DNA from: Alloacidobacterium sp035547425
Lineage (GTDB): Bacteria; Acidobacteriota; Terriglobia; Terriglobales; Acidobacteriaceae
Direction: 5' to 3'
Assembly (NCBI GenBank): GCA_035547425.1
Contig: DASZUU010000029.1
Location: forward strand, 1 to 64,000
DNA length: 64,000 nt
Part shown: positions 34,095 through 42,180 of the stretch, in pieces
How positions within the stretch are numbered: position 1 is the first letter of the stretch
Layout: every line of letters begins with the position of its first letter
Translations under genes and position numbers: made by a program
The notes under the pieces: generated by a model
Database searches by the model: none
Told to the model about the DNA's origin: nothing
The model's input: the letters and a program-made list of their open reading frames with translations, nothing else

Positions 34095-34904
34095 ATGTCT
34101 ACATCGGTGCTGCATCAACCGCAACGTGCGCAATTTTCTACGGCGATAGAAGGACAGGTTGAGCTACTCCATGACGCGCGAAATATCATGTCGGCATTCC
34201 AGCTTTACTGCGATTTATTAGCCGAGCCGGGAGTATTGGCGGAAGGCTGTCAGCATTTTGCCTCGGAGATTCGCACGTTGGTGGCGACCAGCTCGCGATT
34301 CATCGAACGCCTGGCATCGCAGGATTCGAATCCGCAGGAGATTTGTGCCACGCCGATTGAAGACCTGGGAAGCGCTGTTATGCAACTGAAGGGGGCGCTG
34401 GCAATGATGGCTGGGAAAAAGATCGAGTTTGAAATCGAGTGCCTGCCGTGTCCCGGACGGGTGGCTCTTTCCCAGGAAGACCTGGCTCGAATTCTTATGA
34501 ATCTTACGCGCAATGCCGCTGAAGCCATGCCGCAGGGAGGACGCATTCGCGTAACCGTGCAGCGCGGTGGAGGCGGCAGTTTTTTTGATTTTCTGGATGA
34601 AGAGACAGTAGAGACGCGGCCAACAGCGCTGTTGTGTGTACAGGATTCGGGCGCAGGGATTCCGCGAGAAGCGTTGGGCCGTGTCTTCGATGCGGAATTT
34701 TCGACAAAGCGCAGTCGTGGGAACAGCGGGCTGGGATTGCATAACGTTTCCAGGCTGGTGAAGGCCTCGGGTGGAGAGGTGCGCGCTGTTTCTCTGCCCG
34801 GACATGGAGCGCGCTTTGAAGTGGAGTTACCTCTGATTGGATCCAAAGAGGCAAATTACGGCTTTCCGTCTTATTTTCCCGAGCGAGCAAACTTAGAATG
34901 CTAA
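34095..34904 (+). CDS. Sensor-less histidine kinase-like ATPase
   Basis: A 269-residue soluble protein starting at ATG 34095 (GGAGGA about ten bases upstream). The N-terminal helices HDARNIMSAFQLYCDLLAEP resemble a DHp domain with a possible phospho-histidine in LLHDARN. The HATPase has N-box ILMNLTRNAAEAMPQGG, G1 VQDSGAGIPREALGR, F-box FDAEFSTKR and G2 GNSGLGLHNV. No PAS, HAMP or membrane segment is present, so input must come from a partner. Its stop overlaps the start of the NtrC-type regulator, indicating a cognate pair. Confidence 0.8.
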   Translation: MSTSVLHQPQRAQFSTAIEGQVELLHDARNIMSAFQLYCDLLAEPGVLAEGCQHFASEIRTLVATSSRFIERLASQDSNPQEICATPIEDLGSAVMQLKGALAMMAGKKIEFEIECLPCPGRVALSQEDLARILMNLTRNAAEAMPQGGRIRVTVQRGGGGSFFDFLDEETVETRPTALLCVQDSGAGIPREALGRVFDAEFSTKRSRGNSGLGLHNVSRLVKASGGEVRAVSLPGHGARFEVELPLIGSKEANYGFPSYFPERANLEC

Positions 34905-36346
34905 CCACTGACACAACTATGAGTACACCCGGCTATATGCAAATGGAGGAGCGCTCTGTACGCATGAGCGTTCTGGTGATGGATGAGGATGCGGCGGTGC
35001 GCGAGGCGTGTTGCGAGATTGCCGGCAAGAGCGGATTTACCGCGCATGGAGTCGATAGTATAGGCGCGGCGCGAGAACTGCTTCGCGGCAACAGCATCGA
35101 TATTGTGCTGATCGATCTGAAAGCGCCGGCGGCATCAGGACTGGAGCTGCTGGACGAGATCAAGACGCTGCATCCGGAGACGGCAGTCATTGTGATGACG
35201 GCTTTTGCCACGGTGACCTCGGCGGTAGAGGCGATGCGCACGGGCGCGGCGGATTTCCTGACAAAACCGTTTGCGTTAGATGAACTGGCATCGGTGCTGG
35301 AACGGGCTTCCGAGCGGCGCACACTCGATCTGGCAAGCCGCCGGTTGCGGGAGAAGCTGCGCACACAGCAGGGCCTGGGCAACATGATTGGGCGCAGCGC
35401 AGAAATGGACAAGATTTATCGCATTCTCTCGAAGGTGGCCTTTACCTCGCATCCGGTGCTGATTCTGGGCGAGAGCGGCACGGGCAAAGAGATGGTGGCG
35501 AGGTCGATTCATGCCAATGGGCCGCATGCCGCGCGTCCATTTATTCCGGTGGATTGCAGCTCGCTGGTGCCGACGCTGGTGGAAAGCGAGCTGTTTGGCT
35601 ATGTGAAGGGCGCCTTTACAGGGGCGAATCGCTCGAAGGATGGATTGCTGGTGTCGGCGGAAGGTGGGACGGTTTTTCTGGACGAGATCGGCGAGCTGCC
35701 GCTCGACCTTCAAGCCAAGCTGCTGCGGGCGCTGCAGGAAAAGGAAGTGCGGCCTGTAGGCGCCACGCATCGAGTGCCGATCAATGTGCGCATTCTGGCG
35801 GCTACGAATCGCAACCTTACGGAGATGGTGGAGCAGGGGCGTTTTCGCAAGGACCTTTACTATCGGCTGAATGTGGTCAACCTGCGTCTGCCTGCATTGC
35901 GGCAGCGACGCGACGATATTCCGCTGCTGATCGCTCATTTTCTGGATCGCAAGAATCGGGAGTACGGGAAGAACTTCCGCGTGAGCGATGAGATGCTGCG
36001 GGTGCTGATGGATTATGACTGGCCGGGCAATGTGCGCGAGCTGGAGCATACGATCGATCGCGCCTGCGCGTATTGCTCTGGGACGACGCTGCAACTGGGC
36101 GATTCGTCTTCGCCGATCCTGGAATACTATGCAAACTCGCGGCCAAAGATTGCGGCGCCTCCGCTGTTGAACGATACTTCGCTGGCTGCGCCGGTCATCA
36201 TGTCGCTGGCGGATATGGAACGGCAGGCGATTCTGGCTGCGCTCAAGGAACTGCAGGGTGACAAGCTGGCGGCCGCGAAACTGCTGGGCATCGGCAAGAC
36301 GACGATGTATCGCAAGCTGAAGGAATATGGGTTAGGAGAGGCGTGA
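34898..36346 (+). CDS. NtrC-family sigma-54-dependent response regulator
   Basis: A 482-residue activator: receiver domain at about 22-140 (DEDAAVREACCEIAGKSG; probable phospho-Asp in IVLIDLKAPAASG; conserved Lys in FLTKPF), AAA+ domain at about 165-395 and a Fis-type helix-turn-helix at the C-terminus (KLAAAKLLGIGKTTMYRKL). The AAA+ part has Walker A GESGTGKE, the sigma-54 contact loop GAFTGA and Walker B VFLDEIGELP, so it should activate RpoN promoters. ATG 34898 overlaps the kinase stop; later in-frame ATGs (34919, 34964) are also possible starts. Confidence 0.92.
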   Translation: MLTTDTTMSTPGYMQMEERSVRMSVLVMDEDAAVREACCEIAGKSGFTAHGVDSIGAARELLRGNSIDIVLIDLKAPAASGLELLDEIKTLHPETAVIVMTAFATVTSAVEAMRTGAADFLTKPFALDELASVLERASERRTLDLASRRLREKLRTQQGLGNMIGRSAEMDKIYRILSKVAFTSHPVLILGESGTGKEMVARSIHANGPHAARPFIPVDCSSLVPTLVESELFGYVKGAFTGANRSKDGLLVSAEGGTVFLDEIGELPLDLQAKLLRALQEKEVRPVGATHRVPINVRILAATNRNLTEMVEQGRFRKDLYYRLNVVNLRLPALRQRRDDIPLLIAHFLDRKNREYGKNFRVSDEMLRVLMDYDWPGNVRELEHTIDRACAYCSGTTLQLGDSSSPILEYYANSRPKIAAPPLLNDTSLAAPVIMSLADMERQAILAALKELQGDKLAAAKLLGIGKTTMYRKLKEYGLGEA

Positions 36347-36360
36347 TTGGAGGCGATGGA

Positions 36361-36855
36361 ATGCAGAACCTGTTGATGATTACTTCGATTCTGGGCGCGG
36401 AGAACTGCGCTGCGGTGCTGGCAAACCAGCTGGGGTTTTCGGTAGAGATTGTCGCCGGTCGCAAGGAAGGGCTGGCTCGGCTTCGTCGCCAGGAATATAC
36501 GGTGGTGGTGGTGGATGATGCAATTGCCGAGGCCGATCCGGAGGGCGCGGAGCTGTTATGGAAACATTCCGGGCTGGCAATTCCGCTGCAGATTAACTTT
36601 GCCATCTCGGGCACGGCACGATTAGTGCGCGAGGTGCGGGCGGTATTGGCGCGGCGGGAGCAGGAGCAGTCGCTGGCGATGCGGGCGGCGGCGGTGGCGG
36701 TCGAGAGCGAGCTGCGCGATACCGTGACCGGGCTGATTCTGCATTCGCAACTGGCGCTGAGGGAGCCTTCTCTGACTCCGGAGCTTTCGGCCAAGCTGCG
36801 GACGGTTGCGGAGCTTGCGGGGAGTCTGCAGCAGAGGCTGGGAAGTGTGGGGTGA
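36361..36855 (+). CDS. Small signalling protein: degenerate receiver plus DHp-like helix
   Basis: The ATG at 36361 has GGAGG seven bases upstream; a GTG at 36343 would overlap the NtrC stop. The 164-residue product begins with a receiver-like alpha/beta fold (NLLMITSILGAENCAAVLAN, then EYTVVVVDDAIAEADPEGAE). The acidic pocket, threonine and lysine of active receivers are not obvious. After about residue 110 it has helices ESELRDTVTGLILHSQLALR and LRTVAELAGSLQQRLG, which resemble a DHp hairpin with the usual histidine replaced by Arg. It probably modulates the preceding kinase/regulator pair (inference from co-transcription). Confidence 0.6.
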   Translation: MQNLLMITSILGAENCAAVLANQLGFSVEIVAGRKEGLARLRRQEYTVVVVDDAIAEADPEGAELLWKHSGLAIPLQINFAISGTARLVREVRAVLARREQEQSLAMRAAAVAVESELRDTVTGLILHSQLALREPSLTPELSAKLRTVAELAGSLQQRLGSVG

Positions 36856-37120
36856 GGGTGATTGGTGGATGGCTGGGGATGCTAAAAAGCGGATGGCACA
36901 GGAGCGGGTGACTTAATCAGGCATGTTTCTTTAGCATTCTTCGCGGTGCTGCTCACTCCAACCATGCTGCAGTCAACGGGTTCATGGTCAGCAAATCTGC
37001 AATGGGCCGAGACGATGCGGCATCCATGACTCCTTCCGGCAATATGTGGATAAGATTTGCCCATTATTTGCCTGCATGATGCTATTTGGTTCTTAGCTAC
37101 CTGCTTCCTGGCGATTCAGT

Positions 37121-37195
37121 TTTTAGCTATCCGCCTTTAGCTATCCGCTCTTTAGCCATCCGGTTTTAAGCTATCCGTTCCTCGCTATCCGCTTG
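37121..37195. repeat. Five tandem 15-base repeats
   Basis: Five units of period exactly 15 with core TTTAGCTATCCGCTC run from 37121 to 37195, with a worn unit near 37091. They sit between convergent genes and end two bases before the VWA stop codon. The rest of the 36856-37197 gap shows no gene or other recognisable signal. Confidence 0.85.
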
Positions 37196-37197
37196 CT

Positions 37198-38445
37198 TCA
37201 GTGGATCGTCTTCATCTTGTGTTGCATGTAGTCCATGAGAAGGTATTCGCCAAGGGTGTGGGGGGTGGTGAAGTAGGCTTTGCCGCGGCACATCTGAGTG
37301 ACGCGCTGCACGAACTGCACGAGCCCGAAGTCGGAGGCGAGCATGAAGGTGTTGATCATGATGCCCTTGCGCTTGCAGTGCGAAACCTCTTCCAGGGTTT
37401 CGCTGACGACGAGGGGGTCGAGGCCGAAGGCGTTTTTGTAGATGCGTCCGTCGGGAAGGGTGAGGGCTGAAGGCTTGCCGTCGGTGATCATGACGATCTG
37501 CTTCATGTCCTTCTTTTGGCGGTCGAGGACGCGCTGGGCGATGCGCAGGCCCTCGCGGGTGTTGGTGTAGTAGGGGCCGACCTTGACGCGGGCGAGCTGC
37601 GAGACGGGCATCTCTTCGGCGGAGTCGTGGAAGAGGACGAGGGAGAGCGAGTCGCCGGGGTACTGGGTGCGGATGAGGTGCGAGAGGGCCATGGCGACGC
37701 GCTTGGCGGGCGTGAAGCGGTCTTCGCCGTAGAGGATCATGGAGTGCGAGCAGTCAAGCATGACGACGGTGGCGCAGGAGCTTTGGTATTCGCACTGGTG
37801 AACGTGGAGGTCGCTGTACTCCATGTTGAGGGGCAGGGAGATGCCTTCGCGGGCGATGGCTGAGGTAAGGGTGGCGACGGTGTCGAGGTTGAGGGTGTCG
37901 CCGAATTCGTAGGGGCGCGAGGCGCCGCCGGCTTCGATACCGGTGGCCCAGTGGCGGGTGTCGTGGCGTCCGTAGTTGGACTTGCCGAGTGAGCCGAGGA
38001 GGTCGCGCAGAGTCTTGTAGCCGAGGAAATCGAGGCTCTTGTCGGTGACTTCGAAGCGGACCTGCGATTCGTTTTCGGCCTCGTTCTGACCGACCTGGCC
38101 GGAGGCTTGCGAAGGCTGGGTTGTGTCGCGCGGCTGCTGGATGGAGATGTAGTTTTCCTGCTCCATGCGCTGCATGATTTGCTCGATCAATTCGTCGAGG
38201 CCGCCCTCGGCGGATATTTGGTCGATCTGGTCCTGCATCTGCTGATCGAATAAGTCGCCGGATTCGAGGGCGCGCTTGAGGGCGTCGCGCAGCGCATCCA
38301 GAGTGTGATCGAGGTCGCTGAACTCCATCCAGGGATTCTGGAATCCGGAGTCCAGAAGGAAATCGGAGAGGGCGTTGAGCAGGTCTTCCATGCTCATCTC
38401 TCCGGCCAGGCCGCCTTCGTACTTGGTGTAGCGGATGCGCTTCAT
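37198..38445 (-). CDS. VWA-domain protein (partner of a ChlI/MoxR-type AAA+ ATPase)
   Basis: A 415-residue soluble protein. The N-terminal 150 residues are helical and Gln/Glu-rich (LDELIEQIMQRMEQENY). From about 215 it has a von Willebrand A domain with an intact MIDAS motif DCSHS in VVMLDCSHSM, then ITDGKPSALTL carrying the later acidic ligand. The layout matches VWA proteins that act with AAA+ magnesium-chelatase-like ATPases. Such an ATPase is encoded at 44404-45930, same strand, but 6 kb away. Expected role: metal-dependent remodelling or insertion; the target is unknown. Confidence 0.82.
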   Translation of the reverse strand: MKRIRYTKYEGGLAGEMSMEDLLNALSDFLLDSGFQNPWMEFSDLDHTLDALRDALKRALESGDLFDQQMQDQIDQISAEGGLDELIEQIMQRMEQENYISIQQPRDTTQPSQASGQVGQNEAENESQVRFEVTDKSLDFLGYKTLRDLLGSLGKSNYGRHDTRHWATGIEAGGASRPYEFGDTLNLDTVATLTSAIAREGISLPLNMEYSDLHVHQCEYQSSCATVVMLDCSHSMILYGEDRFTPAKRVAMALSHLIRTQYPGDSLSLVLFHDSAEEMPVSQLARVKVGPYYTNTREGLRIAQRVLDRQKKDMKQIVMITDGKPSALTLPDGRIYKNAFGLDPLVVSETLEEVSHCKRKGIMINTFMLASDFGLVQFVQRVTQMCRGKAYFTTPHTLGEYLLMDYMQHKMKTIH

Positions 38446-38481
38446 GTGGTTAGTCTGCGCCTAGTTCCCGGCGAGCGCAAA

Positions 38482-38766
38482 TCAGAGGGTCCTGGCGATG
38501 GCTTGCAGCGTGGTGATGAGCGCCTGGGCGCGATAGACGCTTATTGAGTTGTTGGCGAGGGCGTTGAGTGTCTGGGAGAGGACCTGCTGTATATCCCGGC
38601 GACTGGTGATTTCGGGGATAGGGCCGAGGAGGGCGGTCGGGCGCATGATGCGGCGACGCGGTGCCTGACGCCGGTGTGCGTGATGTTGGCAGTGCGGCTT
38701 GCCTCGCAGGGCGAGGGCGCGGCACTTGTTTCCGTTGGCGAGGATGTGTTGGCATTCCGGGACCAT
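38482..38766 (-). CDS. Small Cys/His-rich (zinc-ribbon-like) protein
   Basis: A 94-residue protein with an excellent ribosome-binding site (AAGGAG five bases before the ATG). The N-terminus CQHILANGNKC...PHCQHHAHR gives a C-x9-C-x10-C-x2-H pattern that could hold one zinc. A basic linker and a helical tail (IQQVLSQTLNALANNSISVY) follow. Similar short proteins appear repeatedly in acidobacterial genomes (recalled, not searched). Function unknown; it lies 36 bases upstream of the VWA gene on the same strand. Confidence 0.65.
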   Translation of the reverse strand: MVPECQHILANGNKCRALALRGKPHCQHHAHRRQAPRRRIMRPTALLGPIPEITSRRDIQQVLSQTLNALANNSISVYRAQALITTLQAIARTL

Positions 38767-38906
38767 GCGATCTCCTTCATACCCTACCCCCCCGGGTGTG
38801 GGTATGTGCTTGAAAATAAGCCTCTCCGGTAGAGAAGGCGGTATGTGTTTGGATTAAAACGGGTTGCGGGTATGTGTTTGATTCTGTGTGGGTTAGTTGC
38901 TTATAT

Positions 38907-38929
38907 CCCACATCTCTTCGAGATGTGGG
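38907..38929. repeat. Palindromic element A, left copy
   Basis: CCCACATCTC, loop TTC, GAGATGTGGG: a perfect ten-base-pair hairpin followed by GCACCC. An identical 23-base palindrome is at 41056-41078, on the other side of the methyltransferase gene. The 500-base gap 38767-39266 otherwise holds this element, hairpin B and no gene. Confidence 0.85.
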
Positions 38930-38976
38930 GCACCCTTGTTTCTGATTTTGCGTAAAGTTGCCGGTTAAGGTCAGTC

Positions 38977-39012
38977 AAAAAAAAATAAAAGCCTGCCGGT
39001 GAAGGCAGGCTT
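38977..39012 (-). terminator. Hairpin B, left copy (terminator-like on the minus strand)
   Basis: GCCTGCC and GGCAGGC pair around a six-base loop. On the minus strand the stem is followed by TTTTATTTTTTTTT, a strong terminator signature. No minus-strand gene lies directly upstream, so it may block antisense transcription or simply be a repeat. A related hairpin is at 40991-41019. Confidence 0.6.
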
Positions 39013-39266
39013 GCTCTATTTCTATTTTACCGGATTCGAGGGAAATGACCTGCCAATCTGGATTGGATTTTTGACGTTTGGAATGAGTGAGTTGGAAATT
39101 ATTTTCCGGCTGAGGGGTTGACAGCTTTCAGGCGGGATGGGGCTGCGTATTTGTGTGGGATTGTTGGTTGGGCTAACGAACAAAATGCCTCTATTTGCCT
39201 TTGGGCCATGTTGCGGCATCGAGATGTGGAGTACGGAGCGCCTTGTGGTAGCCTCGGAGTCAAACC

Positions 39267-40907
39267 GTGATTGAAAAACGTAAGAACCAGCTCTTCTACG
39301 GAGATAATTACGAGGTCCTGCAGCGCTATATCCAGGACGAGTCCGTGGACCTCATCTACCTCGATCCACCCTTCAATTCGCGGCAGGATTACAACGTGCT
39401 CTTCGCGGAAAAGGACGGGTCGAAGTCCAGCTCGCAGATTCGGGCCTTTGAAGATACCTGGGAGTGGAACATCGACGCGCAGCGTTCTTACGAGCACATT
39501 GTGGAGCGCGGCGGACGGGTGGCTGACGCGATGCGCGCCTTCCACACCTTTCTCGGCAACAGCGACATGATGGCGTATCTGGCGATGATGGCTCCGCGGC
39601 TGGTGGAACTGCGACGTGTGCTCAAGGAGACGGGCTCGATCTATTTGCATTGCGACCCGACGGCGAGTCATTATTTGAAAATTTTGATGGATGGTGTGTT
39701 CGGTCCACAGAATTTCAGAACAGAGGTCATTTGGAAACGTACCAGCTCACATGGAAATGTATCGGCAAGCTTTGGCGATGTGACTGACACCATTCTGTAT
39801 TATCGCCGTGGTGAGCGTCCCGTTTGGAACCAGGTTTATGTTCCCTATTCTGATGACTACATCAAAAGTCACTTCAGTCAGACAGACCCAGATGGAAGGA
39901 GGTACACTACATCGGATTTGCGAAACCCTGGAGTTCGACCAAATCTCCATTACCTGTATAAAGGCTTTAAGCCACATCCGAATGGCTGGGCCGTTTCCCT
40001 GGAACGCATGGAGCAATACGACAGGGAAAATAGGCTGGTTTTTCCGAAAAATCCCGACGGGCGGATTCGACTAAAACGATATCTCGACGAACAACCGGGT
40101 GAGAAGATCACAAATCTCTGGGAAGATATTCCTCCAATCAACTCACAAGCTCAAGAGCGTCTCGGCTATCCGACGCAAAAGCCTGAAGCTCTTCTTGAAC
40201 GCATCCTCAAAGCCAGCTCCAACGAAGGTGACGTTGTCCTCGACCCATTCTGTGGATGCGGCACTACCATTCAAGTCGCGCAGAAGCTGAATCGTCATTG
40301 GATCGGCATCGACATTACGCACCTCGCGATTGGACTTATCAAGAAGCGGCTGGCGGATGCTTTCGGCGACGAGATTAAGCGAACTTACGAAGTGATTGGC
40401 GAGCCGGTTTCTCTGCATGATGCGGCCACGCTGGCGGAGCAGGACAAATACCAGTTCCAGTGGTGGGCGCTGGGGCTGTGCGGGGCGCGTCCGGCGGAGC
40501 AGAAGAAGGGCGCGGACCGGGGGATTGACGGGCGGCTCTATTTCCATGACGACCAGAGCGGCAAGTCGAAGCAGATTCTCTTCTCAGTGAAAGCGGGCGG
40601 AGTGACGGTTCCGCAGGTGCGCGATCTGCGCGGAACGATGGAGCGGGAAAAGGCGGAGATCGGCGTTTTTCTCTGCTTTGAAAAGCCGACGAAGCCGATG
40701 CTGAAGGAAGCGGCGGAGGCGGGGTTTTATCGCTCGCCGGACGGCTCGGAGTATCCGCGGATTCAGATATTGACGATCGAGCAGCTGTTGGATGGGAGAC
40801 AGGTGGCGTATCCGCTGCATCGCAGGGATGCTACGTTCAAGCGCGCTCCACGGCAGAGGCCGGAGGCGGCGAAGAATCTGGAATTGCCGCTGGGACTGGA
40901 CTTTTAA
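39267..40907 (+). CDS. DNA methyltransferase fused to a PD-(D/E)XK-like domain
   Basis: A 546-residue protein starting at GTG 39267 (GGAG seven bases upstream). Residues 1-375 are a beta-class amino-methyltransferase: catalytic DPPFNS at 33-38, SAM-binding DPFCGCGTT at 326-334 and a putative target-recognition region at about 150-290. The C-terminal 150 residues look like a restriction-endonuclease fold: GADRGIDGRLYF (D421) and ILFSVKAGG (K442), then VPQVRDLRGTMEREKAEIGV. It may be a single-chain restriction-modification enzyme or a solitary methylase with a vestigial nuclease. GC drops to about 43% in the middle (39841-39900) against 70% at 40441-40500, indicating a mosaic gene. Confidence 0.85.
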   Translation: MIEKRKNQLFYGDNYEVLQRYIQDESVDLIYLDPPFNSRQDYNVLFAEKDGSKSSSQIRAFEDTWEWNIDAQRSYEHIVERGGRVADAMRAFHTFLGNSDMMAYLAMMAPRLVELRRVLKETGSIYLHCDPTASHYLKILMDGVFGPQNFRTEVIWKRTSSHGNVSASFGDVTDTILYYRRGERPVWNQVYVPYSDDYIKSHFSQTDPDGRRYTTSDLRNPGVRPNLHYLYKGFKPHPNGWAVSLERMEQYDRENRLVFPKNPDGRIRLKRYLDEQPGEKITNLWEDIPPINSQAQERLGYPTQKPEALLERILKASSNEGDVVLDPFCGCGTTIQVAQKLNRHWIGIDITHLAIGLIKKRLADAFGDEIKRTYEVIGEPVSLHDAATLAEQDKYQFQWWALGLCGARPAEQKKGADRGIDGRLYFHDDQSGKSKQILFSVKAGGVTVPQVRDLRGTMEREKAEIGVFLCFEKPTKPMLKEAAEAGFYRSPDGSEYPRIQILTIEQLLDGRQVAYPLHRRDATFKRAPRQRPEAAKNLELPLGLDF

Positions 40908-40925
40908 GTTTGCCGTGAACGCCGG

Positions 40926-41078
40926 GGCTGAAGCCCCTCTTTTGTGGTGCTTTATTCACCGGGCTGAAGCCCGGTGCTTCTACCTGAAAGCAAGACCTGC
41001 CCGGTAAGGGCAGGCCTTGCTTTGCTGCTATTTTGTGCGTTTATCTGACATTGGACCCACATCTCTTCGAGATGTGGG
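40926..41078. repeat. Cluster of palindromes downstream of the methyltransferase
   Basis: In order: GGGGCTGAAGCCCC at 40924-40937, CACCGGGCTGAAGCCCGGTG at 40957-40976 (near copy at 31518), hairpin B' at 40991-41019 (CCTGCCC/GGGCAGG, extended by CAAG/CTTG, then CTTTGC; a possible terminator), and element A at 41056-41078. Together they fill the 228 bases before the next gene. Confidence 0.75.
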
Positions 41079-41135
41079 CCACCCGTGCGATTTGCTCCCC
41101 CTCCTGTTGTCTCGCTTTTATCGGCGGTGGAATTG

Positions 41136-41963
41136 CTAGTTGTAGAGGCGGGCTTTGGCGACGGCGATTTTGGCCAGGGCTTCGCGCCGCTTTTTGCCGT
41201 ACTTCTGGAGCCTGGGGTCTCTGGATGTTTTGACGGTGTTGTTCTGCTGCATCCATCCATCGATCCATTCGCGGAGGCTCTTGTCTTTGGAAGCGGGGCC
41301 GAGGTCAGTGATTTTTGGCCTGCCGTCGAAATACTGTAGCTGCTGCCAGCGGTCGGTTTGGTGATTGACCCAGGAAATGTAGCCGTTGTTGAGAATCTGG
41401 CGCGGGGCTTTGAGCGCTCCGGTGAAGCTGTAGCGGGTGCCGGGCGTGGGCAGCGGGTCGTAGAAGCGCGGCGTGATGAAGTCGGAGACGACGACGCCGT
41501 TGATGGTGTAGCCGAACTTGTCGTCTTCGCAAGGGTCGCAGGCTTCGACCAGATAACCGAACTGGCCTGCGCCGTCGACGATTTTCTTTCCCTGGATTTC
41601 GATGGCTACGGAGGAGTGCATGCGGTTGCCGTACGGGTCTACGAGCATTTCGAGAACTTCGTGGCTGGCGGCGATGGTCCAGTCGGCGCTTTTGGGGCCG
41701 GCGACGACTTTTGCGTACGGCTGCTTGTGCTTGTCGAGATGGAAGCCGCCTTCGCCGGGCGGGAGCGATTTGACGAGCTGCACGGGCCATACGCCGGCGG
41801 GGATTTTGTTGTGGTTCGGCAGATAGAGGACGGTTGCGGAGACGTGCCAGAACTGCGGCAGGTCGCGGGTGACCTGAATGTTGAGGGCGGCGGCGACGGA
41901 TTGCACGAGGTCGGGATCGATGGAGCCGGTGGTATCGACAAGACCAACTTGAATGACGGACAT
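41136..41963 (-). CDS. Hypothetical protein with a metalloprotease-like HExxE motif
   Basis: A 275-residue protein with a strong AGGAGG site before the ATG and no evident signal peptide. The central motif AASHEVLEMLVDPYGNRMHS (His-Glu-x-x-Glu followed by Asp-Pro) and the later ACDPCEDDKFGYTINGVVV suggest a metal-binding site. The same motif skeleton, with His and Glu lost, occurs in the N-terminal domain of the GH18 protein at 28.4 kb. The C-terminus is very basic (LQKYGKKRREALAKIAVAKA). I cannot name the family; proteolytic activity is only a possibility. Confidence 0.6.
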   Translation of the reverse strand: MSVIQVGLVDTTGSIDPDLVQSVAAALNIQVTRDLPQFWHVSATVLYLPNHNKIPAGVWPVQLVKSLPPGEGGFHLDKHKQPYAKVVAGPKSADWTIAASHEVLEMLVDPYGNRMHSSVAIEIQGKKIVDGAGQFGYLVEACDPCEDDKFGYTINGVVVSDFITPRFYDPLPTPGTRYSFTGALKAPRQILNNGYISWVNHQTDRWQQLQYFDGRPKITDLGPASKDKSLREWIDGWMQQNNTVKTSRDPRLQKYGKKRREALAKIAVAKARLYN

Positions 41964-42180
41964 AAGGAACCTCCTCAGACGGAAAAGTGAAAGACGTGAT
42001 ATTCACTTGCCTGACTTGCATGGAGGGGGATGAGGGCCGAAGGCAAGCGAAGCGGTTGCTCGGAACGATAGCACTTGCAGGAAGAACACAACAGATATTT
42101 TTCCTGCTGTGGAATTGGTGGGGGCGGCGGCTGCGGCGTTTCAAAAAAAATTTGCGATGCGGGAGGCTTACAATCGTTCC

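Noticed and set aside
37121..37195. Possible CRISPR array
   Set aside because: The units are contiguous 15-base repeats without spacers and no cas gene is present.
39099..39671. Minus-strand open frame of 190 codons
   Set aside because: It is a shadow of the methyltransferase gene; it crosses the start and has no ribosome-binding site.
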